A stretch of DNA of 64,000 bases from Bemisia tabaci. Taxonomy: Eukaryota > Arthropoda > Insecta > Hemiptera > Aleyrodidae. Positions 24,401-32,188 of this stretch are shown here, one piece after another; positions within the stretch are counted from its first letter, which is position 1, and every line of letters starts with the position of its first letter. Location: contig NC_092800.1 of NCBI RefSeq assembly GCF_918797505.1, positions 2,542,001-2,606,000 of the forward strand. Direction: 5' to 3'. A program made the position numbers and the translations under genes. The notes beneath the pieces are model-generated. The model did no database searches, was not told where the DNA came from, and worked only from the letters and a program-made list of their open reading frames with translations.

Positions 24401-27052
24401 TTTCTTGGCCTAGAATTTTTTTTAAATTCCTGTTTTATCACAAATTAGCATTCTATGTGAAGCAGCATTTATTAGTTTACACTGAGTAAATTTTCTATGA
24501 GAAGTGCGTTTCCAAAGTCGACTGTTTGCTGCAATGTGGTGTTCTTGTTTCACAACCTATACATGACTTGCCTCTTGGCCGAGTGCCTAATTTTATGGCA
24601 AAATGTCCAATTCCCTTCGACATGCGCTATTTTTCCTACTTTTTGAAGTAATGAGGGGGAAAATTGAAAAAATTGCCTTATGATCTAAGATTTGCCCCGT
24701 GTTTGGCACGAGATGGAGCATTTTCTGTACCTCTTTTGGTCGAATTTTTTGACAAGATCATCAGGGTTGCAACCCGTTGGAGGAGAATATTTTGCTGAAG
24801 TCTAAAACTAAATTCAGTTGTTTGATGAATTTTAGTCAACGTTTGCATCCATTCACTGAAATTTAGATGTAATCGTCATCGCTGCCAGCATGAAAATCTA
24901 ATGTTACGGGCGCATCATCAAAGAGAATTTCGTTTTGTTGTAATGGAGGTTGGCAGTAAGTTGAAAACTTGACCAAATTCACTAGTCGAAATTCGACTTT
25001 AGATTTTGACTAATTGATGGTGATTGTATCGATTTCATTTTTTTTAAACGCTTTTCTTCTTGGTTCTTTTGCAGCAAATACAGCCAGGATGAATCTGAAC
25101 ATGGGAATGCCGGGCATGGGAATGGGAATGCCAATGCCAGGCATGGGAATGGGGATGCCAGGAATGCCAGGAATGCAGCCTGGAATGTATCAGCAGAGGT
25201 TCCAGTCAACAGAGGGTCTACCTGGGCCACGCAACAACTACGGAATCCATCCAGGAATGGTTGGCTTGAACATGGCTCCTGGATCCAGGCCGGCCAACAG
25301 CAACGCTTTCCCCAAGATGTTCACTCCGTCGCTCCTGCAGCAATTCTACATGCAAAACCCGAAAGTCATCTCAAATCTCTACCAGAAACTCAAGGCAGAT
25401 GTGAGTCTCAAATTTCTTTTATCCTGAATTTCAATCACCAATGTGTTGTATTTTATTGAAATTACTATTAAACATATTCATATTCAACATGTTACTTAAT
25501 TTTCTATCAGGGCAGAAAAACACTCTTATGCCTCAAACCAGGGTTACCGCTCAATTCAGAGTATTCAAGTTGACAACACTGTTTCCCAGGGTGTCCAGCA
25601 TCGGGCTTTTCCCGATTCTATCAGGATTTAATCCCTATTTCATAAGGATTTGAGGAAAAATCGGTTGTAAAATCAGGATTTGAGATAAGTAGGCCGTCTA
25701 ATGGAATTTTATTATCGAGCTATTTTTGTGAAGTTAAAGTTTCTCCACCAAAAATCAGGATTTGGAAAAATTATGAAATAAGGGTTTAGCAATAAAAAAT
25801 CAGGATTTCATCAGGACTTCCCCAAATGAAAAAAAAACCTAGACACCCTGTTTTCCCTTCATTTAAAAATATCGATTTTAGGCGAGGCAAGCTTCACAAA
25901 AGATGGAGTGTTTTACATACATTTAAATGGAAGAAAATCGGTGTTTTCAACTTGTAAGAATCGCCAATGACTTCCTATCAATTACTCATGTAGCTATGTT
26001 GTCAAACCAAACATTTTCAAAATTTGAAAGTTAACGATTTCCGTACTTTTTACAAAGAGCTCTCGATTTTCAATATTTTGAAAGTAAGAATTCATCAAAC
26101 TATGCACTATCACTGTATTTTCCTTTTCAGAATGTTCTTTGTATACTTTTTCAACTGTCAGAATTGGCAAAACTTTGCATTTTAAAAAATGCTGTATTTT
26201 TTGATATGTAAGTCCGTTTCTGAGCCAGAAATTATTACAGCAACTATTGAATGATGCAAATGTCTAAAAATAAATACCTGTCTATGGATGGCCAAAGTAC
26301 GAAACCTCGTATCCTCATTCCAGTGTTTCAAAACCCCCACTGTTTTTTTATTTTTTGGAAGAAAAACAAGCTAACTTAATCCCTTGACATTGATATAAAA
26401 TTTTCTGCCAACAGAAAATAAAAATCAAGGAAGTTTTCAAGGAATTAAGTCAATTAGTTTAAAAAAGAAAAAATAAAGTAGGCCAGGAAGTCTACAACAT
26501 TGCAAACGGAGGCACGTCGTTTCGCATTCTGGTCATGATATGATATTATGGCCGCATTATGGCCTGGATATGAAGACGAATAATTATTTCTTTCAAAATC
26601 AGCAGAAGAGTCAGAATTTCAGTCTGAGTGAGAATGTTTGACACTTTGCCTGGGCATTCAACGAAGTGTCGGATTTGATTATTTGCCTCTGCAATAACCT
26701 CTATAAGCTCTTTTGGCGTAAGAGTCCTAAATTTTATCTTTGGATATTGTTCATGTCATTGACAAAGTAGTAAATTTGATTTTCCTGCTTGTTGCAGAAT
26801 CCTCTGAAACCGGAAAGTCAAATCAACGGGATGCTGCAGCAGTGCGTGATGGGATACTTGAACGCAGCCATGGCTCAAAGTCAGCATAGCATGAATCAAG
26901 GTATGCCTTCGGCTCCACCGACTGCTGCACCTGCCGCAGCACCCAGCGGGCCAATACCCATGCCTCCACCGAGCGGACCTATCCCCATGCCGCCCCCGGG
27001 TGGAGCCATCCCCATGCCTGCCCCAGGCGGGGCGCCAAGCACAGCGAAATAA
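3347..27052 (+). CDS. ATRX: ATRX/XNP SNF2-family ATP-dependent chromatin remodeller (19 coding exons)
   Basis: Exons: 3347-3426, 5328-5987, 7775-7850, 9194-9307, 9903-10040, 10741-10857, 11297-11454, 13897-14054, 14741-14878, 15504-15679, 17040-17285, 18150-18330, 19436-19598, 20643-20849, 21098-21275, 22446-22613, 24224-24380, 25075-25400, 26798-27052. Every junction is GT-AG, the phases agree, and the total is 3696 nt (1231 aa plus stop). Residues 1-310 are charged, Ser/Asp/Lys-rich and without an ADD cysteine finger. The helicase N-lobe has [10 protein letters not shown] (Walker A, about 384-393), the ATRX-type DEGH box (508-511) and LTGTPLQNN (535-543). The C-lobe has VLVFSQS (802-808), [11 protein letters not shown] (878-888) and [11 protein letters not shown] (908-918). 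The tail is Met/Gly/Pro-rich. Family knowledge: ATRX remodels heterochromatin and works in H3.3 deposition in the nucleus. The start is supported by an in-frame TAG at 3329. Assignment to ATRX rather than RAD54L2 or RAD54 rests on DEGH and the RFGQTKP region. Confidence 0.95.
3496..3753. mobile_element. MITE, family A, in ATRX intron 1
   Basis: Degenerate copy of the 2214-2474 family. The left end reads AATAGTGAAACTCCCAAACC and the right end GCTTGGGAGTTTCACTGTTG. The internal words GCAGACTTCCTGTCA and CACCGCAAAC are shared. It lies about 70 bp after the exon 1 donor. Confidence 0.75.
4783..5042. mobile_element. MITE, family I (AGAAAGGAACCAAG ends), in ATRX intron 1
   Basis: Terminal inverted repeats of about 55 bp. 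The left is AATTGGACTGCATTTAGCAG followed by AAAGGAACCAAGCCACATCAG. The right is the reverse complement, ending TGCGGTCCAATT. About 260 bp, non-coding. Related copies are near 43692 and 55886. Confidence 0.85.
5328..5987 (+). CDS. ATRX: ATRX exon 2: Ser/Asp/Lys-rich disordered region
   Basis: The largest exon, 660 nt. Acceptor ATTCCAG, donor AAGTACGT read as AA|GTACGT. It encodes repeated blocks of the form SDSESDV..KKKKGKSKK, a mix of acidic-serine casein-kinase-like sites and lysine clusters that look like nuclear-localisation signals. There are no cysteines, so no ADD or PHD finger is encoded. This matches the disordered N-terminus of insect XNP proteins in kind, though not in recognisable sequence. 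Confidence 0.88.
7775..7850 (+). CDS. ATRX: ATRX exon 3
   Basis: Acceptor TGTTCAG, donor GTAAGA. Encodes a basic run (KRKRKRVR) followed by a Ser/Asp stretch, phase 2 in and phase 0 out. The KRKRKR run is a likely nuclear-localisation signal. Confidence 0.82.
9194..9307 (+). CDS. ATRX: ATRX exon 4: basic helical linker
   Basis: 38 codons, phase 0 to 0, acceptor TTTTTACAG, donor GTAAGT. Encodes a Lys/Arg/Glu-rich helix (ending [14 protein letters not shown]). This resembles the EERRKRI-type linker just before the helicase core of ATRX proteins. Confidence 0.88.
9903..10040 (+). CDS. ATRX: ATRX exon 5: entry to SNF2 core
   Basis: 46 codons, phase 0. It contains [20 protein letters not shown] and KLKPHQ, the ATRX-family stretch preceding motif Q/I. 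Acceptor TTCCAACAG, donor GTAACA. Confidence 0.92.
10741..10857 (+). CDS. ATRX: ATRX exon 6: Walker A (motif I)
   Basis: 39 codons. Encodes GIKFMWD and [14 protein letters not shown], where GLGKT is the nucleotide-binding P-loop of SNF2 ATPases and the [11 protein letters not shown] form is typical of ATRX. Acceptor ATTTTTCAG, donor GTAACT. Confidence 0.95.
11297..11454 (+). CDS. ATRX: ATRX exon 7: motif Ia
   Basis: Encodes [21 protein letters not shown], where CPLSTVLNW corresponds to SNF2 motif Ia (P-x-S/T-L-x-x-N-W). It ends phase 2 at GTAAGT. The following intron (11455-13896) is filled by a nested transposon. Confidence 0.94.
11502..13286. mobile_element. Inverted-repeat element with GGCCGGCC subterminal arrays (intron 7), host of a nested element
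   Basis: The ends are TGTTACGGTCAATATT on the left and its imperfect reverse complement AACATTGACCGTAACA on the right. TATC flanks both sides (11498-11501 and 13287-13290), a candidate 4-bp target duplication. Both ends carry repeated palindromic ATTGGCCGGCCAATGACAT-like words. The 1.79-kb length includes a 715-bp piggyBac-type insertion. No transposase frame was seen, so it is non-autonomous. The superfamily is unassigned. Confidence 0.8.
11748..12462. mobile_element. Non-autonomous piggyBac-type element nested in intron 7 element
   Basis: TTAA flanks both ends (11744-11747 and 12463-12466). The terminal repeats are CCCATTCCCTTAA and TTAAGGGAATGGG. TTAA duplication plus CCC termini is the piggyBac signature. 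The 715-bp interior has no transposase. Near the left end the ATGACGAG word occurs in both orientations. Confidence 0.85.
13897..14054 (+). CDS. ATRX: ATRX exon 8: motif Ib region
   Basis: Encodes [20 protein letters not shown], the segment of SNF2 proteins in which the GG-V-x-I-x-Y-x-x-(F/Y) block precedes the DEGH box. Phase 2 in, phase 1 out; acceptor TTTTTTCAG, donor GTACTC. Confidence 0.93.
14741..14878 (+). CDS. ATRX: ATRX exon 9: Walker B DEGH and motif III
   Basis: Encodes [14 protein letters not shown] (motif II; DEGH rather than the DEAH/DEGH mix seen in other remodellers) and [16 protein letters not shown] (motif III). The catalytic acidic pair D508/E509 is intact. Phase 1 in, phase 1 out. 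Confidence 0.95.
15504..15679 (+). CDS. ATRX: ATRX exon 10
   Basis: Encodes [20 protein letters not shown], then [16 protein letters not shown], the conserved end of the N-lobe in the ATRX/ARIP4 group. Acceptor TTCTATTCTAG, donor GTATTA, phase 1 to 0. Confidence 0.95.
15987..16715. mobile_element. TA-flanked inverted-repeat element in ATRX intron 10
   Basis: The left end reads TATGAGGACTTATTTGTAAC and the right end GTTACTTATAAGTCCTCATA. TA occurs on both sides, and the GCGGATGTC word follows inside each end. About 729 bp. TA duplication suggests a Tc1/mariner-type MITE, but there is no transposase to confirm it. It contains a GGATTCGAATC palindrome at 16486-16496. Confidence 0.75.
17040..17285 (+). 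CDS. ATRX: ATRX exon 11
   Basis: 82 codons, phase 0. Encodes [19 protein letters not shown] and the following [14 protein letters not shown] helices, then [13 protein letters not shown], the IWNHP-like block that closes the SNF2_N domain. Here the Asn of IWNHP is Thr (WTHP). Confidence 0.94.
18150..18330 (+). CDS. ATRX: ATRX exon 12: acidic inter-lobe insert
   Basis: Encodes a disordered Ser/Asp/Glu-rich insert (residues about 688-747, e.g. [20 protein letters not shown]) between the two helicase lobes, as ATRX proteins usually have. Acceptor TTTTCGCAG, phase 0 to 1. Confidence 0.85.
19436..19598 (+). CDS. ATRX: ATRX exon 13: start of C-lobe
   Basis: Encodes [20 protein letters not shown] and [19 protein letters not shown], the ATRX-type WW..L segment and the helix leading into motif IV. 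Phase 1 in, phase 2 out. Confidence 0.94.
19621..19690. repeat. Half copy of MITE family A in ATRX intron 13
   Basis: TCGATAGTGAAACTACCAAA resembles the family A left end. No matching right end was found, so this is a truncated remnant. Confidence 0.4.
20643..20849 (+). CDS. ATRX: ATRX exon 14: motif IV
   Basis: Encodes [20 protein letters not shown] and [16 protein letters not shown] (helicase motifs IV and IVa). Acceptor TTGTTTATAG, donor GTGAGA, phase 2 both sides. Confidence 0.94.
21098..21275 (+). CDS. ATRX: ATRX exon 15: motifs V and VI
   Basis: Encodes [20 protein letters not shown] (motif V) and [20 protein letters not shown] (motif VI with both arginine-finger positions, R912 and R915). 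The final codon is AGG (Arg) where many relatives have Gln before GTMEEK. The exon stops at donor GTGAGT. Confidence 0.95.
21654..21964. mobile_element. hAT-type MITE with perfect target duplication in ATRX intron 15
   Basis: Begins CAGGGTGGTACGAAAT and ends ATTTCGCCACCCTG. The 8 bases AGTAGCCC occur immediately before (21646-21653) and after (21965-21972). An 8-bp duplication plus CAGGG termini indicates the hAT superfamily. The interior is built of TGAAATATTTCA-like self-complementary words. Confidence 0.9.
22446..22613 (+). CDS. ATRX: ATRX exon 16
   Basis: 56 codons, phase 0. Encodes [20 protein letters not shown], then [12 protein letters not shown] and ELY, the conserved SnAC-like post-helicase segment of ATRX. 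Acceptor ACTTCCAG, donor GTAAGG. Confidence 0.95.
23676..23947. mobile_element. MITE, family A, in ATRX intron 16
   Basis: The left end ATATCGACGGTGAAACTACC matches the copy at 62633. The right end is decayed (GGAGTTTCACCATTGATAT). Confidence 0.8.
24224..24380 (+). CDS. ATRX: ATRX exon 17
   Basis: Encodes [20 protein letters not shown], then [20 protein letters not shown]. The HEHDSLL and EEERKAAW blocks are diagnostic of ATRX C-termini. Phase 0 in, phase 1 out. Confidence 0.95.
25075..25400 (+). CDS. ATRX: ATRX exon 18: Met/Gly/Pro low-complexity tail
   Basis: Starts with a run of MG, MP and GM repeats (residues about 1044-1078), encoded by GGAATG/GGCATG hexamers, then a conventional segment ending [19 protein letters not shown]. 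The low-complexity run is a potential disordered or phase-separating stretch (inference). Phase 1 in, phase 0 out. Confidence 0.88.
25587..25850. mobile_element. hAT-like MITE (CAGGGTGTC ends) in ATRX intron 18
   Basis: Begins CAGGGTGTCCAGC and ends CTAGACACCCTG. The interior repeats TCAGGATTT-like words. The flanks GTTTCC and GTTTTCCC suggest a damaged duplication, but they do not align in register. Confidence 0.65.
26285..26520. repeat. Decayed family A MITE in ATRX intron 18
   Basis: The internal words AGTGTTTCAAAACCCCC and CAGGAAGTCTACAACATTGC, and the weakly inverted ends (ACGAAACCTCGTATCC and GGCACGTCGTTTCG), match family A. The terminal bases are mutated. Confidence 0.5.
26798..27052 (+). 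CDS. ATRX: ATRX exon 19: terminal coding exon
   Basis: 84 codons and TAA. Encodes a helical stretch ([20 protein letters not shown]), then three copies of a Pro-rich 9-mer related to GPIPMPPPS, ending GGAPSTAK. Acceptor TTGTTGCAG. The proline repeats could bind WW, SH3 or profilin-type partners, but that is inference. Confidence 0.88.
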   Translation, partial: NPLKPESQINGMLQQCVMGYLNAAMAQSQHSMNQGMPSAPPTAAPAAAPSGPIPMPPPSGPIPMPPPGGAIPMPAPGGAPSTAK

Positions 27053-29460
27053 GCGCAGACTCCATGGCTGTACCTTGTAAATTCTCTCCTTTTCTTTCGT
27101 TTGTAGACTATATTGCAGCTTTCTTATCGGTGCGCCTCCACTGTTCATAAATCATCGCTTTCCCCCCCTAGCTCTTCTAGTAACCGTCTGTAGGAAATCA
27201 GTGTTCCTGCACAAAGAGAAAAAAGGAGGTGGTTGCTACTTATGATTTGTTTACCATGTGATGTAGGTGGGCTCAACAAGGCGTCAGTATTTCAGAAGAA
27301 TTCTAAGTTCAAATTATGAAAAACGAACCATTTTTTGTTTAGGTCAACTCAAAATATAATCTCAAAATTTTAAACAGAATGACTTTTCTCCATGAACTAC
27401 ACCATTTTTAAGAAAATAGATGATGGTCTGCGCCCATCTACGTCATAGATTCAATCTAAAATGCCTAAAATAAGACCACCTCCTTTGTTTTCTCTATGGT
27501 GTTAGGGGGAATTAGTCCTAGGACTTTATTATTAGTTTTCATATGTATTGTATTCAGGCATGTCCTCGCAACAGAATAGGCTGTGAACAGAAAGGTTAAT
27601 TGAGGGAAAGACCAAAAAGGAAACAAATTCTCAGATACACATTATTTCATGATCGGTGAGCGGCCTCTTGCTTCAGCCATGTTCTCTACTTCAGCCTGAT
27701 GTCACCTTCGCACTTGGCAACGCTTCTTTAAATTAAACGTGAAGATACAAGAAGATTTTTTTTGATCGATCATTTAATTGTTCTGAAGACATGCCTGTTC
27801 ATATCTTTCATCTATCATATTCACCAACACGCCACAGAATAATATTCTTTCAGCCAAGCTTTCCCCTACGCTGTTTGTAATTTTTGACAGTTATCAAATT
27901 TAACGCTCAATTTTTTTTTTATTTTTTAAAAAAAAAAAGTTTGAAGTATGATCTGAACTTTTTAGAATCTTTTTCCTGTTCCTTCTATAACTGTTATTTA
28001 CCTCATCAATAGTTGTAAACTTTTGCCAAAGCCTAGAAAAAGAGTTGTTTCTTGTGTAAATTTCTCAATAAGTGCATTTGCAATGCCTAGTTTTCACTCG
28101 ATCACCTCGCTGTTTGAGCCTTAGGATCTCGCATCCTCATCGTCCCTTTAAATATTACATTCTTGCTAAAAAGTAAATTAATGTCTGGAATTTAATAACT
28201 TGCGTAAGATGCAAAATGACTGACATTACATGATATGCATCTCTATTGAAAATGAACAACAAAGTAATTGCTACTTTTGTTCTTATTTTCATAGCTTTGC
28301 TCCATGTTTTTAAACCACATTCGTTCCTTTGACTCAATATATAAATCATTCATTGTAAATTATTTTATCTTTTCAATCCGGTAAGCTCACAGTAGCGCAG
28401 TCTTTAGCACAAATTTTCAACGTGAGAGTTAATTGCAGATCTTACAAATGCACCAGTTGAGACTTCTCATTAAATTATTCACATGAACTACTTAGTTCCA
28501 TCCCTAAAATGTTTGATACAGCATTGAAAATGTCTGTGTATTGCAGTTTTTAACATCACACAGTGTCCATTCCGATTTCTGTAAAGCAGCTGGCCCATGC
28601 TATAAATGTGTCTTATCAATTTAGTAAAATTATATTACCTGTGGTAGGGTGTACCTATAACACTCTTGCATCCCTTTTTAGAAGTTTTTAGAGCATGATT
28701 TCTCTAGTTAGTATTTTAAGGGTTGATTTTCATGGAATTGTTATAGCTGACTAAATGTACATATTATTTTTTTGTTGTTCTATTTATTCTGTCCCAATTC
28801 TATAGGGAGTAGTATAACTATTTTATGGAGTGAATTTTATTAAATTTTGATGAGTATTTCTTCATAGAATTTGTTTAGTCTCTTAAGGGATAAAACAATT
28901 CGAAGTTCTGGGAACGATAAAAATTTTAAGAGTTTACAATTTTTAGCAATCACAATTTATAGGTAGGCTCTGAACAAGTGAAAGCTAATTTTCTTCTCTT
29001 CTCTTTTTCAACGTTTCATTCTCTCAAAATTAATTCCATTTCACTCAGTTTCCATAACATCATTTAAATTTAATTTAATTTCGATTTAATTTGTTACTCA
29101 GTTACACGGAAAGTGGTGTGCAATGAGTGGCTTCAACAACCCACAAGTTCCTTTTTTATTAATTTAGTCAAAAATTTTTGAAGTTATTTTGGTAATTATA
29201 AATTATTATAGATTCCTTCTTTGTACATACGGCTTCAGTGTTGTGATAAACACTTTTGTATTAGGATGTCATAGTATTAGGGCAGAAAATGTTAATTCCT
29301 TTTCGTGTAAACTTTTGGAGTCCCCTCATGTGTTAATATATTTTTATTTGTATTTATAACCAATCATTGATACATTTTTTTTATTTTATTATTATGATAT
29401 TATTTTTTTTTTTCATTAATTGGTACTTCCTGGTATTCTGAATAAAATGTCTTCTATATT
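27053..29460 (+). other. ATRX: ATRX 3' untranslated region
   Basis: About 2.4 kb, AT-rich, with no long open frame. It runs from the TAA at 27050 to the first good polyadenylation hexamer in a suitable context. I cannot exclude shorter transcripts. I recognised no microRNA site or structured element in it. Confidence 0.55.
29441..29446 (+). terminator. ATRX: AATAAA polyadenylation signal, candidate ATRX 3' end
   Basis: A canonical AATAAA hexamer is followed by a T/GT-rich stretch (ATGTCTTCTATATT), a usual arrangement for cleavage 10-30 nt downstream. Confidence 0.55.
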
Positions 29461-29739
29461 AGATTCAGTTGCTCTATTTTCTTCATGAACCTTAGATAAC
29501 ATAACATCATCATCACCTTGACTCCTCAAATTGTCATTCTGATGCCTGATTGTTGTTTGAAAGAGACATAGTCAATTTCATCAGTTTAGTGACAGACTGA
29601 CTTTCTTTTACTGAAAATCATGTCCTAGAAGATCACTGAAACTTAAATATAAAAGTTTTCTTTTCTGACCGTGGATCAGAGATGCTTAAAACATTAAGCA
29701 ACTTGCCATACCACCAGAGAGGGGGAGGGGGGTGTTTGT

Positions 29740-30525
29740 CAGGGCCGGATTTACCTACTTACCGCTCATGGGCCGCCTGTATTTTGCCGCCCCCCTTTTC
29801 ATTAATTTTGAAACATCAATAAAAACCGTGTCGGAGGGGAGAAGTACATAAGACGCATTTACTCGTGTTGGACACATTTTTTGCGAAAGCCTTGTCAACA
29901 CTACTAACAAAATTTCTCGGAACTTTGCGCGAAATTTTAGTTCCTTAAACCTATCTATGTGTGGACAAGGGCTTCCATTTATGAGAAATTAACAAAAAAA
30001 TTATGAAAGAACAAACATAAACGTGGTTTAATAATTTTAAATTCCGCCGCCGCGCCGAGCTGACCGCACTGCGTTTGGCGCAATGCGTGAAGTATTCATC
30101 CTGTCTTGTAAGCGCTATGCGTTTCACGCTGACCGCACCGCACTGCGTTTCACGCAATGCGTGAAGTATTCATGCAGTCTTGTAGGCGCCAATATGTGTT
30201 ACATGCCATTCATGCCAACCGCCGCGCCGTGGGCTTCTTCTTTTCATCTCAAGTCCTCGTCATTATTGCTCTCCACGCCGTGCCGCTCCAGGCCAAATTG
30301 CGTATTTGGTTTCTCTCTTAACTCGACTAAAAAGGTGCTGTCTCTTGCATCACCGGACGACAAAATTAGAAATTACTATACGCTCAGGAAATGAGAGATT
30401 TTGTCGCCTTTTCTCGTTTGGACTTTTTTTTCTGAATCCAATTTTTTTTATACCTACATTTAGAAAAATTTTAAACTTTGCCGCCATGGACCGTGGCCCA
30501 TGTAGAACCCTCTAAATTCGGCCCT

Positions 30526-30526
<1 letters not shown>
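29740..30526. mobile_element. hAT-type element, family B (CAGGGCCGGATTTA ends), copy 1
   Basis: Begins CAGGGCCGGATTTACC and ends AAATTCGGCCCT. The interior matches the copies at 48633 and 54081 in inverse orientation, including two direct repeats of a unit containing CAATGCGTGAAGTATTCAT and a GCCGCCGCGCCG block. No transposase was recognised. The right end abuts a 33-base G run at 30528-30560, which hides any target duplication. Confidence 0.8.
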
Positions 30527-30560
<34 letters not shown>

Positions 30561-30562
<2 letters not shown>

Positions 30563-31746
30563 TGTAACTATGTTCATCTGAAACATTCGCCACCCATAAA
30601 TCTTAAAGTGAAGGAACTATGGTGATTGGAGCAAACACGGTGGAAAAAAAATCGTTCGTTGAGCTACTTTTTTTTAAAAACAAGCGAAATTTTTTCCCAC
30701 CATATTTTGTTTCGAAAAATTACATGGATCTGCAATATCAATTTTTTTCTTTCAGAATATATTACTGAAGTCCGAATCGATCATTAGCTCTGAGTCCGGA
30801 AATGACATCAGTTTTTTTTCTGTGTACACACCACAGTTTTCCAGTATCTTAAAATTTTCCCCGAAAACGACTCTCCTGAAGAAAATGCCTCTGGGTGTTG
30901 GGCTCCTTTGATGCCAAGGGGAGCAGCCCCTGGGGGTTGGGCTCCTTGGATGTCAAGGGGACAGCCCCTGGGGCTTGGACTTCTTGTATGCCAGGTGGGG
31001 CACCCCCGGAGGTTTTGTTCCCTAAAGAACACGTTTCACATTGCTGAAATTCGTACCCCGTTGCCGTTGCCTGGGCCAATGATTTGCCTTCAATTAGGCG
31101 GCTATGCAAAATGACTGTCGTGACGCACGAATAGTGGTATCAGATTTTTGCTTTAAGATTAAGCAGTGGTTTGAAGGCGCTTTTCTGTATCGTATCTGAG
31201 TGGCCCCGTATAATGATGTTGACCGAAAATGATTAGAATTTTGGAGTCTTCAATCGAGCCGTAATTTTGAAAAATGCCTGAAAAACATTATTTTACGTTC
31301 TAAGATTTTTTTTTTTTTTTTTTTTGTCAGTAAGTCCTATTTCAAAAAAGAGAGCCCAAACGTGTGGTTCTTCTTGCCAAGAGCATTCCAATGTCGCTAA
31401 CCTTGCAAACATAAACGATCATCTAAACTAGTTTCACCTCTACTTCCAATAAACTATGAATTCAAGACGAAAATTACCGTCGCAAAGTTTACTTTTTGCA
31501 AAGAATGTACCTAAGTTGCACAATCCCAGCAACATTGAAATGTTCTTAGTTCCTTTTTGCAAAATGCAATCCAATTGGTTGTTGCTGCAAAAAAATAGTT
31601 TCCCACAGCCTGCTCTACAATGCTCCAGTGACCATGTAAGTTAGCCCGAGCACTAACTTTTCGGGAAGAAAGCCTCTCCCCTACCTGGTTTCTCACTTAA
31701 TATCCGCCCGAGTTTCGCATATGTATCTTCCGTTTCTCTTCATCGC
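30561..31746. other. Intergenic region with a 48-bp-class tandem repeat
   Basis: At about 30890-31010 the phrase GGGGACAGCCCCTGGGG with GGCTCCTTGGATGTCAAGG is repeated two to three times. Otherwise it is AT-rich sequence with a poly-T run at 31307-31325. I recognise no gene. Confidence 0.5.
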
Positions 31747-32188
31747 CAGGGCCGGACTGGCCATGGGGGCGGGGAGGCGATCGCCCCCTAACAATTTGCC
31801 GCGGAGGTCCCGAAGGGGCCCCTTCGGCGAATTTTTTTCGAGTCATCGTTTTTTACCCGTAATATATGTTGTGATTTTCTTATCCTTTTCAATCACTAAA
31901 AGGCCCCGAATTCCTTGAAAATTTTGTCTCTAGTAAGAGACATGGAAGGTCGCCAAAAGCATTTGTGATGGAGGGACCCCCGATGAATCCTGAAAATGGG
32001 TTATTTCGAACTTCAAGTACTGTAGAATCCAACTCCAATAATGCCTACGTGTTTAAAAAGAGTGAAATTTTCAAAATTTACCAGGGGAGGGCCCCTGGAC
32101 CTTATTAGAGGGGCCCCCGAACGACTGGAGAGGAGAGGCCCTTACATTTAGGTCTCCTCCTAACTTTTCGACTACCAGTCCGCCCCTG
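31747..32188. mobile_element. Candidate hAT-like element (CAGGGCCGGACTGG ends)
   Basis: The left end is CAGGGCCGGACTGG and the right end CCAGTCCGCCCCTG, an inverted pair. The length is 442 bp and the interior is GC-rich, non-coding, with a palindromic GGGGCCCCTTC stretch. The flanking octamers (TTCATCGC and TGTGCCGC) match only partly. The right edge touches the satellite array. Confidence 0.6.
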
